From: Eulemur rufifrons
Lineage: Eukaryota > Chordata > Mammalia > Primates > Lemuridae
DNA length: 64,000 bases
Reading direction: 5' to 3'
Assembly: GCF_041146395.1 (NCBI RefSeq)
Contig: NC_090999.1
Coordinates: forward strand, 64,795,001 to 64,859,000
How positions within the stretch are numbered: position 1 is the first letter of the stretch; each line of letters starts with the position of its first letter. The position numbers and the translations under genes are program-made. This document shows, piece after piece, positions 38,350 to 50,580 of the stretch. Under the pieces are notes generated by a model. That model searched no databases and was not told the DNA's origin. It saw only the letters and a list, made by a program, of their open reading frames with translations.

Positions 38350-39260
38350 ACTGGATATTTCCCTCTTACTTTGATCATTATAAATAATAATGCAAAGAAC
38401 ATCTCTGTACATAAGTTTTGGGTACATTTTTGGTAATATCCTCAAGCCAAAGTTCTAAAACTTGAAATGCAAGATTAAAGGATACAGATGTTTTTTTAAA
38501 AGTTTTCAAAATTAAAAAAATAAGGTTTTAAAAAATAGATAACACATGTTCAAATTGGAAAGAAAAAGCCTCCCTTTTATTCTCCAACTCCCAGCCAATT
38601 TGTTCCCCTCCTTAAACATAACCAATCTCACCAATTTTTTAATATATTTTTCCAGAGATTATCCCATGCACAGTCAAGCAAATACAGATGTGCATGTGTG
38701 TGTGTTATTTCCTTTTTTCCTTTTCTTAAGGCACAAGTAGTAGATTATAAATATTGCCATGCCCCTTTTTCCTACTTAAATACGTATCTTGGAGATTATT
38801 CCATATCGATGTTAAAAAAGCTTCCTCATTCTTACTGCTGCATAGTGGTCCATAATATTGATGTACTATAATCTATTTTGTTTTTTAATTTCATTTTTCT
38901 TTAATATTTTTCATTTTGGGTTATAATTTTTAATTTTTCTCATTTCTTTTTCTTTCATGTGGGATGGACTATGATGTACCATAATTTATTTACTCAGTTT
39001 TTCCTTAATAGATATTTAGATTCTTTACCAATTTTACCAACTTTTTGCTATTACAAAGAAGTAGAAGCACAGAATACCTTGTGTATGTGATAATTCATAC
39101 ATGTGTGAGTGTATCTCTAGGATAAACTTCTACAAGTAGAATTGTTTGGCCAAAGGATTTGTGTTTTTGTAATTTTGGTACCTACTGCCAAATCGCCTTC
39201 CAAAAGAGATTGTACAGTTTCTACTCCCACCAGGAGGACATGGAGTTATCCATTTCCTTG
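38350..39260 (-). mobile_element. Ancient LINE-1 ORF2 3' end, minus orientation
   Basis: Reversed ORF2 landmarks: 'CTGCTGCATAGTGGTCCATA', 'GATGTACCATAATTTATTTA', 'TTTTTGCTATTACAAAGAAG', 'GTGTATCTCTAGGATAAACT', 'TGGCCAAAGGATTTGTG' and 'CTCCCACCAGGAGG'. Two partly repeated passages suggest an insertion or rearrangement. No intact frame. Confidence 0.82.
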
Positions 39261-39709
39261 CCAGGCTGCGTCACAGACGTGTCTTCTCTCTTCCATGTGT
39301 TTTCAAGAATAGAGACCCAGACTAGTTGCTGTGGGGGCTCCAAAGTGCCAATTTTTACACTTTTAACCATATTTGTCTACATTATGTTTTGAATTAAGTG
39401 ATATTCATTTTGGTCTACAGGATTGCGTATATCATATTAGACAAAAGAACAGTTTTACCCTGGCTATAGAAATGGCCAAGCCAGTTGAGTACTACACAGT
39501 ATAAGAAGGTCATGAATAATTTCAAAAGTACTATACTCAGTAGAATTTTTCTTAAGTGGCAATTTCCACCCAAATTGCTACACTGAAAGATTTTTGATAT
39601 TATTTGTACGTTATGTCTAAGATATCTACCCCATGAGTATGCTTGAATGGATGTTTCTATGTTATTGCTTTGGGAAGATTATCAAGCAGGAAAAGTCATC
39701 ACAGCAGTA

Positions 39710-39950
39710 GAGACAGGCAGTGTGGCGTTCCAGGGAAGAACGGGCTCGACAGCCAAACAGCCCCGGGTTTCCACTTTGGTTTCAACTTGCTACTGCTGGG
39801 TTTGGACCTTGCTAACCTCCCATCTTTAATATACCTTACTTATTCTGTCTGAATTTCAGCTTCTTTTTCTATAAAATATGATTAGTAGTACTTAGTTATT
39901 GGAAAGATTAAGTTAGATACAAGAAGTAGTCAATAAATGGCCACCACAAC
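39710..39950 (+). repeat. MIR SINE
   Basis: 'CAGCCCCGGGTTTCCACTTT', 'GCTACTGCTGGGTTTGGACC', 'CTTTTTCTATAAAATATGAT', 'AGTAGTCAATAAATGG' follow MIR order. Confidence 0.75.
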
Positions 39951-40384
39951 TACCATTAATGCGTGTAATATTGCTATGGCCGCACAGTCCCAAATTCAAA
40001 TATTTGATCTCCTTGTGATATGCATTCCCATGTTTATATAGATAAATATAAGCAACATAAACACACATTAGCCTTGAAAACCTAGCATCACCAAAATCAT
40101 AATGTTGTTGAATTAATCTGGAATGATTGATACCAAAGTGCTAGGCCCCTTACACACATGCACACCACACACATCCTTGCATGCATGCGTATTTTCAATG
40201 ACAGACTGTAAGAAACAAAGAATACATGGAAATCTGTGTGAACTTCTTTTGAGTCACTCTCAGAGGTAATAGAGGTAAGTTCCGATTGCCTGATTGGCAA
40301 AAATATACTATGCATTTGTACCTGACTGAGATAACATGGAAAGGACACTGCATTATTCTTTTTAACTAGCAGAAATATTTCACT

Positions 40385-40500
40385 AACTCATTGAGGGTTT
40401 ACTCTGTATTTATTACTATGCCAGGCACTAGGATAGAGGCTAAGCCCTACAGGCATCCACCCCGCCTTCATGATGCTTCGAGTTAGGTAAATTATTTCGA
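40385..40500 (-). repeat. LINE-2 3' end fragment, minus orientation
   Basis: 'TATTACTATGCCAGGCACTA', 'GGATAGAGGCTAAGCCCTAC' and 'CCGCCTTCATGATGCTTCGA' correspond to reversed L2 3' end. Confidence 0.7.
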
Positions 40501-41499
40501 GGGAGAAAGTGCGAGTAACATACTTCACGGGGCTTCCTGGTGGTAGCAGAAGCACTGCCAGGTAAAGGGTGGTATTGAACAGGTTGGGGCAAACAGCTAA
40601 GTAGAAGAAACAGGCTCTAACCCCGAGCAGTGAGCTCAGATATTAGAATGTAGTACAATTTCCCAATCTATGCACCCAAATAGTTTTATGTCACTTACTA
40701 CCAAAGATACATGTCACTATTTGAGTACTACATAGGGATGTTTCTTGACTATAAAAAATTAAAATAAAATGGGGAGTCCCTGTAGAAATTTTACTTAGTT
40801 CCCATTTTGTACACAGGTTTTTATGTTTGAAATAGCTACAGAGTAATATTTCAGTTTTCTGCATTAATAACTAGTTACATGAGTCATAAAGTTATATTTT
40901 AGTAATAGAAAATCTAATTTGATTTAATTAGAACTTGAATTCCTAGCTAAACTCCGTACACCAGAAGAGAAACAGCTAGTTTCACGCCACGAATAATGCA
41001 CGTTCACCACCTAGTGGCACTTGGGGCAAACTGCAGGTACATTCCACTTAAAACATATTCTGCTAATTGAATTCATGAATAACATGAAGAAGCTTTAGGG
41101 ATAATTCCCATTTTCTAGATAATTTATGATGTTTTAGCCCCTAGAAATTTAACAGAATAACCTTTGTATTTCTTCTCAATTCCTACTGCACTATCTGAAT
41201 CAGACCACCCTCACCTTATCCTGGCATTGTGGTGCCTACCAGCTCCTGATTGGATTCTCCAGCACCTCTTGAGCATTGCCATTTATATCATTCCTCTGCT
41301 TAAGAAATAGGAAGTAAGTTTGTTTGCAATACATCCAGTAGAAGGACCTGAGCCCAAGGCAAAGGGCCCAATTCTGAAGTTGCTTAACGAGCTGAATTCT
41401 AGCAAGAGAGTCAAGTGTGGCCTGTGGGCTCTGATCACACCTCCCAGCCTGTCCCCATGCTGAACGCCCTACCTGAAGCAGAGTCCTTCCTACCTCTTT

Positions 41500-41850
41500 C
41501 TCCACCTGTGGAATTCACACCCATTCCTTAAAAGTTAACTCAAAGCCCATTGCTTACAGGAAGCCCTCCTTGGCTGCTACAGTTGATTCTTTGCTCCCTG
41601 CTCTCAATTCTGAGATTGATGATTGTCTGTAGCCCAAGAGGTACCCCTGATTGTTTCTGCTGCCTGCCCTCTTACTAGTGTCCCTTATGTCTGTGGACTA
41701 GTAGATGGGGTCTCTGATGATGTGGGAAACACCTTGAGGACAGTGATTATTCTTGTGTGTTTTTAAATCTCCCCTCTCCACCGCACTCAGCTCGGTAAAG
41801 GACACAAAAGCTCCGTAAGTACTTGAGGGTTGTGTCCACCAAATCCTCAA
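41500..41850 (+). repeat. LINE-2 3' region
   Basis: 'AACTCAAAGCCCATTGCTTA', 'CAGGAAGCCCTCCTTGGCTG', 'CACCTTGAGGACAGTGATTA' and 'TCCGTAAGTACTTGAGG' parallel the L2 3' consensus (agaagccttccctgacc ... ccttgagggcagggacc). Confidence 0.65.
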
Positions 41851-43309
41851 GAGCACTTCATTATTCTGCTGTTAGGCTGCAGATGTCTCCCAGGTGTGGC
41901 TTCTGATCACCCTGTCCTCTTTTGCTAGTTAAAACACATGTGATCTTTTCAACAGCAGCAGTAGCTTCGCGTCAGTGTATCTGCATATTCAGTGAGGAGG
42001 AAAATTGGCATGATGTTTCCCAGTAATTTGCGCCAAGAGAACAGTTCTTTGGTTACTTGGATATTTAAAGTGAAAATAGGGGTTAAAATTTGGCAAGGAT
42101 CTGTCTCATTTATTCATTTCACTTTGTATTTGCTCGTTGGTTGTGATTTATGAATACCTTTCAGAGGTCACTATCCATCTTCAAAATAACATCAATCCTA
42201 AGTAGGCAACCTTCCACCTTTGAGAGAAAAACTTTTACTGTTTCACAAACACATTAGACAAGAATGTGGTTTGATCAACGTGGCATAGGATTCATGAAAT
42301 CAACATCGATTCACATGACATCACCTGCAGCAGCAGGTTCTGATTAAAACTACTGTGACAACAACTAGTGGATCTAGGGGAGCACTTTGTTCTTAATTTA
42401 AATATATCCTGGAATAACAAGAGGTATTGAACTTCCCCACATGAGCCCTCAATGGCATGGCATTCTAATAGGAAGACGTGTTGATCTTAATAAAATGGAT
42501 AATCCAAGGCACACCCAGCCCGTTGGTATTTTAACCCTGTAGTTAGAAGCATACAACGAGATCTTAATGTTCTTTAATTTGGAATAAGGCTTAAGATAGT
42601 TTTAAATAATTTTTTTTTTAAGGCTCAAATCTCTTCCTCATCTCAAGTGCTACAGTAATTACTTGCCAGACACAATATTTTCTTGAATCATACACATATT
42701 GAAAATATATGTATATGTACATTTCAAAAATAAAATTCATGTTGACTTATCATTCTTAAAATAACTTTCTCTACACATCCATTTATCTCTAGACAAACAG
42801 TCATTGAAAATATGATTTGCCAAGGTTTTGAATTTGTGTCTCTACAGGCTGCATATTCTTACAATAAAAAAGTAGAAAAATCTACTTACATGCCTTCAGT
42901 TATCTTTGTTGAATTTGATTTTTTAGATATAAATAACCAAACTCTCTCAATGTAAGCCTGACACTGATAATGAATATGTTTCAGATGGCAACAGGAAAAC
43001 ATACTACTGCTGCAATTAAATGCAAATTTTTTTAGTGCATGCAGTATTAAAGTCGAGTTTAAGCCACTGAATGAGGAAATTTAGAAGTTAAGTGCCTCAA
43101 AAGGAATAATTTAAACCTGCTGAGTCAGGTTTTCCCAGTGAACAAGCTACCCCTTGGGAGTAAATTTGGTATGGTTGTAAGTGGTAGAAACTCTGTCAGT
43201 TGGATTTCATAATTTTAACATGAATGGAGACATTATTCCTGATACCTTAGCAATTTTTATGCAAAGTACATAGGGCTTCATTGTGAGAAAGGCCCCTCTC
43301 TGTTTATCT

Positions 43310-43430
43310 AGCCAGTCTGTATTTTCTGAGTACCCACTGTGTGCAGAGCATAGTAGGCCAGACTTTTGAAGAAATACTGGACTTTTTTGCCCTAGAGGAG
43401 CTGAACAGACCCTTTAGGAAAATACCTTCA
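43310..43430 (-). repeat. LINE-2 3' end fragment, minus orientation
   Basis: 'TCTGAGTACCCACTGTGTGC', 'AGAGCATAGTAGGCCAGAC', 'GCCCTAGAGGAGCTGA' are reversed L2. The 67-aa frame at 43471-43674 lies in neighbouring old repeat-like sequence and is not a gene candidate. Confidence 0.6.
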
Positions 43431-44394
43431 TATATTTGAGAATCCTCAGTCCATTAATTATGGGAGGACCTTGAACCAAGGAGTAATGAATGGGAAGGTG
43501 GGATTAATCAAAGATGACTTCCTGGAGAAGGCGAGGACACAGGATACAGAAACACACATGTTACTGTGCAGGGATGAGAAATCAAAGTGCTGGATCGAGG
43601 CCAATAATCCACCTCAAGGAGAAGTGGGGTTAGAGCAAGGCAGTGGGGAAGCTGTCAAGAGTCTTGATGACTGAGGGCACCTGCTCGGCCATCTTGGTCC
43701 CATCTCCTTTCTCCCTGAAGTGTGAAATGTTCACTCTGCATCCTCAGACTATGTGTAACGTGAGAAAACCCTGAGAGGTAAATTTAATTAGTCTTGTTTA
43801 CAATTTTGTTGTCCAAACTTATAATTTTACAGATATGTCACCAAAAATACTTGGCTTCTGGAAACATTCACACATAGTGACCCTTGTAAATTAAAATCTC
43901 AAGTTGAAAAAAGGAAATGATTGCTCACAATAGAAGCATAAAAATGGAACACTAGTTCATGCATTTCAAGCTGTACTTCCCTTCTTAGACTAAAGGATGA
44001 GAGAAAACATTAAGAGACTCTGGTTTCTAACATTCAAACATTTATATCTGCTTTTAGTAAATAAATTGACTTCCTTCTTGTACCAATAATCGTGGTGTTA
44101 AATTCAAGGTGGAGTCCAATACAAAATCAGTCTTGGATGACACAAGGGGCATCACATAAGCTCAAGAACTCAGACCTGACAGTTACTTTGGGAGGCTCTG
44201 CCAATGCTGCCAAGTGCATGATTTTAAAATTTAGCTTGTGTTTGGCTTCCTTTCAGATGCTTTAATAATAGTTGAATAGCAGTAGCCCATGCCACCAAGT
44301 TAGGAACCTCCTCTAGCAAAAGTCACTAGTACCTTTTGAATGGGGAATTTCTGCAAAACAGCCAAGAAGAAAATTTTGGGATACAGAAGGGCAA

Positions 44395-44615
44395 ATACTT
44401 GCATGACTTGAATTGGAATTCAGCTCCGTGATTTACTGGCTGTGACTCTGCACGAGTTCCTGAACCTCTCTAAACTTCAGTTTCCTCATATGCAAGACTG
44501 GGGTTAACAGTGATACCTATTTCTTAGGGTTGTCATGAGGATCAAATGTAATGATCCAATTAAAATGCTTACCCCAGGGCTTGGCCCACACCAATATTCC
44601 ATAAATGTTAGTCCT
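44395..44615 (+). repeat. MIR SINE, nearly complete
   Basis: 'TTGGAATTCAGCTCCGTGAT', 'TTACTGGCTGTGACTCTGCA', 'AAACTTCAGTTTCCTCATAT', 'GGGTTGTCATGAGGATCAAA', 'CATAAATGTTAGTCC' span MIR from its tRNA-derived head to the tail. Confidence 0.88.
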
Positions 44616-45168
44616 TATTTGTTTCTAGAATGTTTAAATGACATTATATACGCTGTGAACTTTCAGGTGAAATCTTGAGTATCATTAAGGCAATAAAATA
44701 TGAGGATAAAACTCCTGGAACGTAGAAAACTATAGGAAGAAAATAAACGATAACACTTCTACTATAGCACAACAGCAGAAAATAAAAGAGAAGGTACATC
44801 TTATTACCAGTTTTAAGTATTTCTACTGGTTTTTCCATCTTGGGTGTGGTGATACTAAGTAAATGGAGTGCCATGGCTGCCATTTGTTTTGGTCAAATCC
44901 AAGTTGAACCAGGAACTGTGTCTGCTTAATAGTCTTGGATCAAACCTATGAGCCCTCCACGGGGTCCCCTCCAGCTTGCCCCCCAAGGCAGTGGTAAGGA
45001 GACATGAGCTAATGAACCCAAGCACCGCCTGTTAAAACCAGTTCAAAAGAAGAAAGCATAAAGGACTTCTAAAGCCTCTTGGTTTTGCCAGGAATTTGAC
45101 AAAATATCTCTTTGCCAAGAATTTAACATTACATTTTTAACTGAAAAGAAGTATAAGGAAAAAACATG

Positions 45169-46068
45169 CAGTCTCTGGGTTACAGATGACCTGACTTATG
45201 ACATTCCATCCTTACATACTTACAAACAGCTCCCAAGGGTTCCCATAAGGATAATTTATAATTAAACAATTAATAATTCAGGAACCAGTTTCTTCTGCGC
45301 ATGTGAATAAACCCACATGGTGTAAGCAGTTTATTGGCACAGCATCTCAGAGGCTAGTCTCACTGTTTACACAGTCCCTTACACACAGCATCACTTTTGT
45401 CTTAACTTTTTTGATTTTGCGAATCTGTTTACCTTATGACCATGCCTCCAAAGCAAAAGTCTAGGTGAGTCTTCAGAGAAGAGAAAGGTGATTGCAATGG
45501 AAACAAAAGTAAGAAATAAGCATTTGGAGAAAGGCCAGATGTCATCATTCATTGGGAAAGCATTAGGCTTTAGTCACTCGATTATCGGAACAATTATAAA
45601 GGATAAAGTGAGAATAATGGAACATGTAAAAGGCAGTGCTCCAATGAAAGCATCAATTATTACTTAGCAGCATAGTGGATTAATTATTGAAATGGAAAGG
45701 TTATTATTGATTTAGTTAGAAGATCAAAATAAGCGTAACATCCCTATTAGCCTAGTGTTGATGCAACATTAGGTGAGTGTTAACTTTTAATATTCTCTTT
45801 TGAAATTTCTCCTATCTCCTATGTAAACATTTTGTATGAGTTTGTTTTTATGTTCTGTTTGAATGAAAAGAAAGAGCACAATAGTTTCTGTAACTTATTA
45901 TTACAATACAGGGATATTATTATAGTATTATAATGTATTATAAACACATGAAGCCTTACAGTAGTAGTATTATTACCGTATATGCACTGTTCATCACTGA
46001 GTTAGGCATAAATCTAACCTAAAGATGTTCTCAGGAACATATCTTGTCCATAACCCAGGTACCACCTG
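45169..46068 (+). mobile_element. Tigger (pogo-type) DNA transposon with fossil transposase N terminus
   Basis: The ends are inverted: 'CAGTCTCTGGGTTA' at 45169 and, reversed at the other end, 'CAGGTGGTACCTGGGTTA'; a TA follows the 3' end at 46069-46070. Starting near 45440 is ATGCCTCCAAAGCAAAAG, then, in a shifted frame, METKVRNKHLEKGQMSSFIG and KDKVRIMEHVKGSAPMKASI. This resembles the N-terminal helix-turn-helix region of Tigger/TIGD transposases. The element is about 0.9 kb against roughly 2.4 kb for full-length copies, and carries stops and frameshifts; the catalytic region is missing. Confidence 0.82.
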
Positions 46069-46159
46069 TACTATATTAAGCTATCAATACCATTGACTAA
46101 CTTAAGGATATAGATCATCTTTCTGTCTATTGTGTATCTATTTCAGACAATAATCCAGT

Positions 46160-46280
46160 CATTGAAACTGTATCGAACATCTATTATCTGCCAGGCAATA
46201 TGCTGAGTGGGAGAGATAGGAAGATGAATGACACACAGTCCCTGCCCAGAGGGGGAGCAGGTTAGTGAACGAATCCTTAG
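46160..46280 (-). repeat. LINE-2 3' end fragment, minus orientation
   Basis: 'CATCTATTATCTGCCAGGCA', 'ATATGCTGAGTGGGAGAGAT', 'CACACAGTCCCTGCCCAGAG' are reversed L2 3' end. Confidence 0.7.
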
Positions 46281-46439
46281 GATACTCTGACAAATTCTAC
46301 AATAGAGGCATGGGGGATAGGGAGATGGCTAACTGTTAGAAGCAGGAAAGACTTCACAGGGAAAGCAAAATGATTTTTCTCATCTACCAAAACGCTCAAG
46401 AACAAATATCTAATGAAAACATTAATGTAATCCAATGTC

Positions 46440-46464
46440 AAAAAAAAAAAACAAAAAAAAAACA
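46440..46464 (+). repeat. A-rich tract
   Basis: Two A-runs separated by a single C. No SINE body is attached on its 5' side. Confidence 0.85.
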
Positions 46465-47129
46465 GGTGATTATTCACTGGTTTGTCACTTCTATTATTTT
46501 TCTATAAATGTGACTAAGTAAGAATTGGCTAAACTAAAACTAACCCAAAAGCTGTATTTGGAGAAGTATTAAATGTTGAGCTTATTAGCAAATCTGCAAA
46601 CTTACATTCAATTCAATAAAAAAACAAAAACGAAAATCTACAGAATCTATAATACGCCAAGCACTGATTTCCTGCTAGGGAGAGGGAAAACACAGCAGAG
46701 AAGACAGAAATAAAGGAGGAAGCTTTCAGCCTCAGGAAGGTGAGATGAGATAAGGGAGAATGTGAAAAATGCTTTATGACAGGTGCCAACAAGGACTATC
46801 GGGGACACAAACTGAAATGCCTGCGTAGGCCAGGCTGGGTAAGAAGATGTAAACCCGCTGGAGAGGGGGTATCCATGACTCAGCTCCCTGCAATCCCGGC
46901 CATGTGGGAACCCAGGCCCAATGTTGCCAGAACTTGCTATTTTTCAAGAGAAGCTCAAGATCTAGATTTTTTTGTGAGACCTGATCTTTGAAGATTGTTT
47001 TAAAATCCTGGCCACTGCTGAATTCAGCCCCTCGGCTGCCAATTTGCAGCCCCTGTGCTTCCAAAATGCACAGAGAGCAACTGTAAGGGATAATGGGGTA
47101 ACAGGATGCAGGGCTAAGGACAGGGCCTT

Positions 47130-47310
47130 CAGCAGTGAATTCGAATTCTGCCTTGTCCCTGCTGCGTAAACTTGGTCAAGTCCTTAAAATGGCTCTGAGT
47201 TTCGGTTTCACTGTCTTTAACCTGAGGATAAACAGATCTGTCTTATAGGGATTTCGTGAGATGAAAATATGAGCTAGCATGTAGTAAGCTTCCCCCAAAC
47301 ACATGTTTAC
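47130..47310 (+). repeat. MIR SINE
   Basis: 'GTGAATTCGAATTCTGCCTT', 'GTAAACTTGGTCAAGTCCTT', 'GAGTTTCGGTTTCACTGTCT', 'GGATTTCGTGAGATGAAAAT' match MIR in order. Confidence 0.82.
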
Positions 47311-47319
47311 TATTATCAA

Positions 47320-48110
47320 AAAAGCCTTCGTGAAGGAAGGGGGATGAAAACTGGTTCTTAAGGGATAGGTAGGATTTGGGTTGGCAGAGATGGTCTGGAG
47401 GGCTTTTCCAGGCTTTCCAGAGAGAGACAGCAAAGGTGTGGATACTAAACGGAGACAAAAGATCTTGTCTTAGAAAATTAATGTTGCCGGGTTTGGCTGA
47501 ATAAAAGCACATGAAGGAGTGTAGAGGGGGTGAGTACTAGGAATGTCAGACTGTGATCCAAGCTCTGGAGCTCCTTGAAATGCCATCCTGGGGAGGGCTG
47601 GACTTTGTGTCATGGGAAATGAGTAGACAGTAAAGGCTTTTGAGCAAGGGAGAACCAGATCAGGGCTGTTCTTTTTGATAAACTCATCTACCCAATATTT
47701 ATTGAGAACTTATTTTGTGCCAAGCACTATATTTCGTCCTGGGGAATGCAGTGGTGAACAAGGCAGACAATCAATGTCCTTGCTCTGCGCAATGTAAATG
47801 CTAAATGCTTTAGGAAGCAGATCTGGGTTGGCTTGCAGGACCCTAGGTTTGAAGAGAATGGGAAGGACGTTGCTAGTTTCCAGGAAGAGGTAATGAGGGT
47901 CTGACTTAAAGCAGCGGTAATGAGATGATCACGGCAGAGTTGAGTCAAGAGGTGGCAGGGAGAGGGAAGCAGCATAAGTTACTGGCAGGACTCAGATTTA
48001 TGAGCTAGGGTGACAGGGCAATTATGATGGCATTGGCGGAAACAAGGAAGGTGAGAGGAGATGAGGAACAATGAGTTGACTTTATCCCGGCAGAGTTTTG
48101 ATAAATGGCA
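47320..48110. repeat. Reversed LINE-2 and associated old repeat
   Basis: 'CTACCCAATATTTATTGAGA', 'TTATTTTGTGCCAAGCACTA' and 'GCAGTGGTGAACAAGGCAGA' (47690-47770) are reversed L2. The flanks include 'GTGTCATGGGAAATGAGTAG' and 'CTTTTGAGCAAGGGAG', parallel to the block at 32060-33200. Confidence 0.65.
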
Positions 48111-48167
48111 CTTTGTTAATGGCTACATCACTGCAGCATCTTAGTCAAATCATGATTGCTGAAGCAT

Positions 48168-48212
48168 TGTTTTTTTTTTTGTTTGTTTTGTTTTGTTTTG
48201 TTGTTGTTGTTA
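48168..48212. repeat. T/GTTT/GTT low-complexity tract
   Basis: T-run grading into GTTTT and GTT repeats. Confidence 0.9.
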
Positions 48213-48622
48213 GAAACAAAAGGAAATTCTTGACTGGATTACTTCCAGAGATTTGATACCAAGGCTAAACCTGTGTTTAGCTCATATCCCAAAATACAGT
48301 ATCAAAGGCAGAGCTTGAACACATAGCATTTCTTTTTAGACAATCATTTGTTTTTAAGATGGTGAAAAGCAGTAAGAGAAGGAAGACCCCAGACCATTTG
48401 TATCACATGCTCTCACCCATATAGAATAAAAATATTTTCCAGCCACATCTCATGACCATGGTTTTCTTACTACATAAGCCCGCGAACAGCAAGGTCTAAG
48501 AGGAAGTTTAGGGACTCAGGTTTGAGGACTTGCCTAAAGACTGCCTTCCTGTTTGTGAGCGGCGTACCCCCAAGTAAACTAACTTTTTCCTCAAATGCGT
48601 CTATTATAATGTTCTAAATGGG

Positions 48623-48653
48623 GATTCTATAGCTACTACAGAGCTATAGAATC
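48623..48653. repeat. Perfect 12-bp inverted repeat, 7-base loop
   Basis: GATTCTATAGCT (48623-48634) and AGCTATAGAATC (48642-48653) are exact reverse complements around ACTACAG. Forms a stable small hairpin in principle; no matching known element. Confidence 0.9.
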
Positions 48654-49754
48654 AACTTTACTCAATGAACCTTCTTAGCATTTAGCTGAAAGTAATAGAA
48701 TATTCCACTAGCCATAGTTTAGGTAAGACAGTTAATTTTCTTTGTCTGATAGGAAGTTTAGAAGTCAGTAGTTATTGATGTTGTTTCAGATGTTCAAAGA
48801 TATCATTTGGGCCACAAGAACTTTCTATCTTTCCGTTCCATCATCCTTTGTTTATTGCCTCATGGTAGTCATATGGTTGCCCCAGCTGTAAGTGTTACAG
48901 CCACATGCAAAGGCAGGTGAGAGGAGGAAGGATGGAGCCAGCAATCTCTGTTCTCTTTTATCAAGAAAGTAAAAAGCTTTTCCAGAAACCCCCAGAAAAT
49001 ATCCTCTTTCAACTCTTTGGCCAGAGCTATATTAGAGAGCCATCCATAGATGCAATGAAATCTTAGAAAATGAGTATTTAGCCAAAATCTTTGCCATAAT
49101 GTACAAAATCAGTCTTCCATTAGTAAGGGAAAAGGGGGAAATGGACATTCAGTGGATAATTAACAATATCAGTCACACTCATGGAGGCTTTATGCCTCCT
49201 ACTTCTTCTGAATACTCAAATTACTCACAGCCCTGTATTAATTCATTTATGTCACTTATTTTCCCTCCCAGCTTGAAGGTATAACTCATGTTTTCCTCAT
49301 TTTCCCCTATCTTTTATGCAGTACACCCCAATAAGTACTGTAGAATATATTAAAAATATAATTTTTTGAAGTATATGTAAAATGATGCTCTGTAAGTAGT
49401 TATATTAAGAGAAAAAAAATAACGTATTCATTTTTATATTTGTGTATTAGCTATTAGTCCATTTGGAACACACTAGGTAAAGGAGGCATAAGTAAAATTT
49501 CATTTTTTTTCTTCTCTACTTTGTATCACTTATACCAAATTAAGTAAAATTTCAGAAAGGGAAATAAGAACAAATATAAAACATATTTATAACCATAACA
49601 GCAATGCAGACAAAACTGAAATTCATCTCTCTAAAATGAAGTTAATTTCCTGTTTCTTGGTCCTCTCATGCATTCTGTACCATAAAGACAGGTAAATTGT
49701 TCTAGAAATACTAATTCTGTCAGGTTCAGAAAACTTCAGTGGTTCTCAACGCAC

Positions 49755-50020
49755 ATAAGGAACTTTCCACCTGCCTTGCTCCAGTGCTCAGAACTCCACA
49801 ATCTGGTCCCAACCAACTATTCTAACTCTGTCACTCACAACTCGTACATCAGAATACTTTGCTCTGGTCAATTTCTTCTACTCATTGTCCTCTCAACGCT
49901 TCTTGGGCATTCCATTTACCTTTGACTTTGATCACCTTTGGTTCCTCTCATGGCTTATTTGAATCTGACTTAGCCTTCAAAGGCTAGCTCACTTATCAAT
50001 TTGATCATTAGATAGTGCGA
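49755..50020 (+). repeat. LINE-2 fragment
   Basis: 'CTCAGAACTCCACAATCTGG', 'TTTGCTCTGGTCAATTTCTT', 'CTTCTTGGGCATTCCATTTA', 'TAGCCTTCAAAGGCTAGCTC' parallel the L2 region upstream of its 3' end. A hAT-like 'CAGTGGTTCTCAA' precedes it at about 49738. Confidence 0.6.
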
Positions 50021-50204
50021 GTTTCCAGCATTCGTTAGGCTGGAGATACAGTTTGCCTATGGTGTGTCTTCTGCCTGTCTTGGGTTTTGTTACTCCAGTT
50101 GCCATCCTTTCCTTTCCACACGTATCTTACTCAGCAGAGCACTGCTGCAACTATTCTGCAATGGGAAACTGCTACAATTCAGATAGTAATCATGCTCACC
50201 ATTT

Positions 50205-50335
50205 AATTAACAATTATATATGTTACATAACATTTACTACGGAAGAACTGTACTAAGAACTATCATCTGATCCTTATAATCTTATGAAGTAAGTACTATT
50301 TTTATTCCCATTTTGCAGATAATGAAACAGAGGAA
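50205..50335 (-). repeat. MIR SINE fragment, minus orientation
   Basis: 'CTGATCCTTATAATCTTATG', 'AAGTAAGTACTATTTTTATT', 'CCCATTTTGCAGATAATGAA', 'ACAGAGGAACTA' are reversed MIR. Confidence 0.8.
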
Positions 50336-50349
50336 CTATATCATAGCAG

Positions 50350-50580
50350 AAAGCAGTAAATTTTTTCTGTAAAGGATAGCAAATATTTTATGTGTTGCAG
50401 GCTATATGATCTGCGTTGCTACTATTCAACCCTCCTATTGAAAGCATGAAAGTAGCCATAGAAACTAAGAAAACAAATGGGTATAGTTGTATTCCAATAA
50501 AACTTTATTTATAAATGCAGGCAGCAGGTTGAATTTGGCCTGTGGAATGTTACTTGCTGACTTTTGTTCTAGTCCAAGTA
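50350..50580. mobile_element. hAT-Charlie-type non-autonomous DNA transposon
   Basis: 'TTTTTTCTGTAAAGGATAGC', 'AAATATTTTATGTGTTGCAG', 'GCTATATGATCTGCGTTGCT', 'GAAAGTAGCCATAGAAACTA', 'TTCCAATAAAACTTTATTTA', 'TTGAATTTGGCCTGTGG' match the abundant hAT MITE containing 'cctgtttttgtaaataaagttttattggaacacagcc' on its other strand. The 62-aa frame at 50487 is part of it. Confidence 0.8.
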
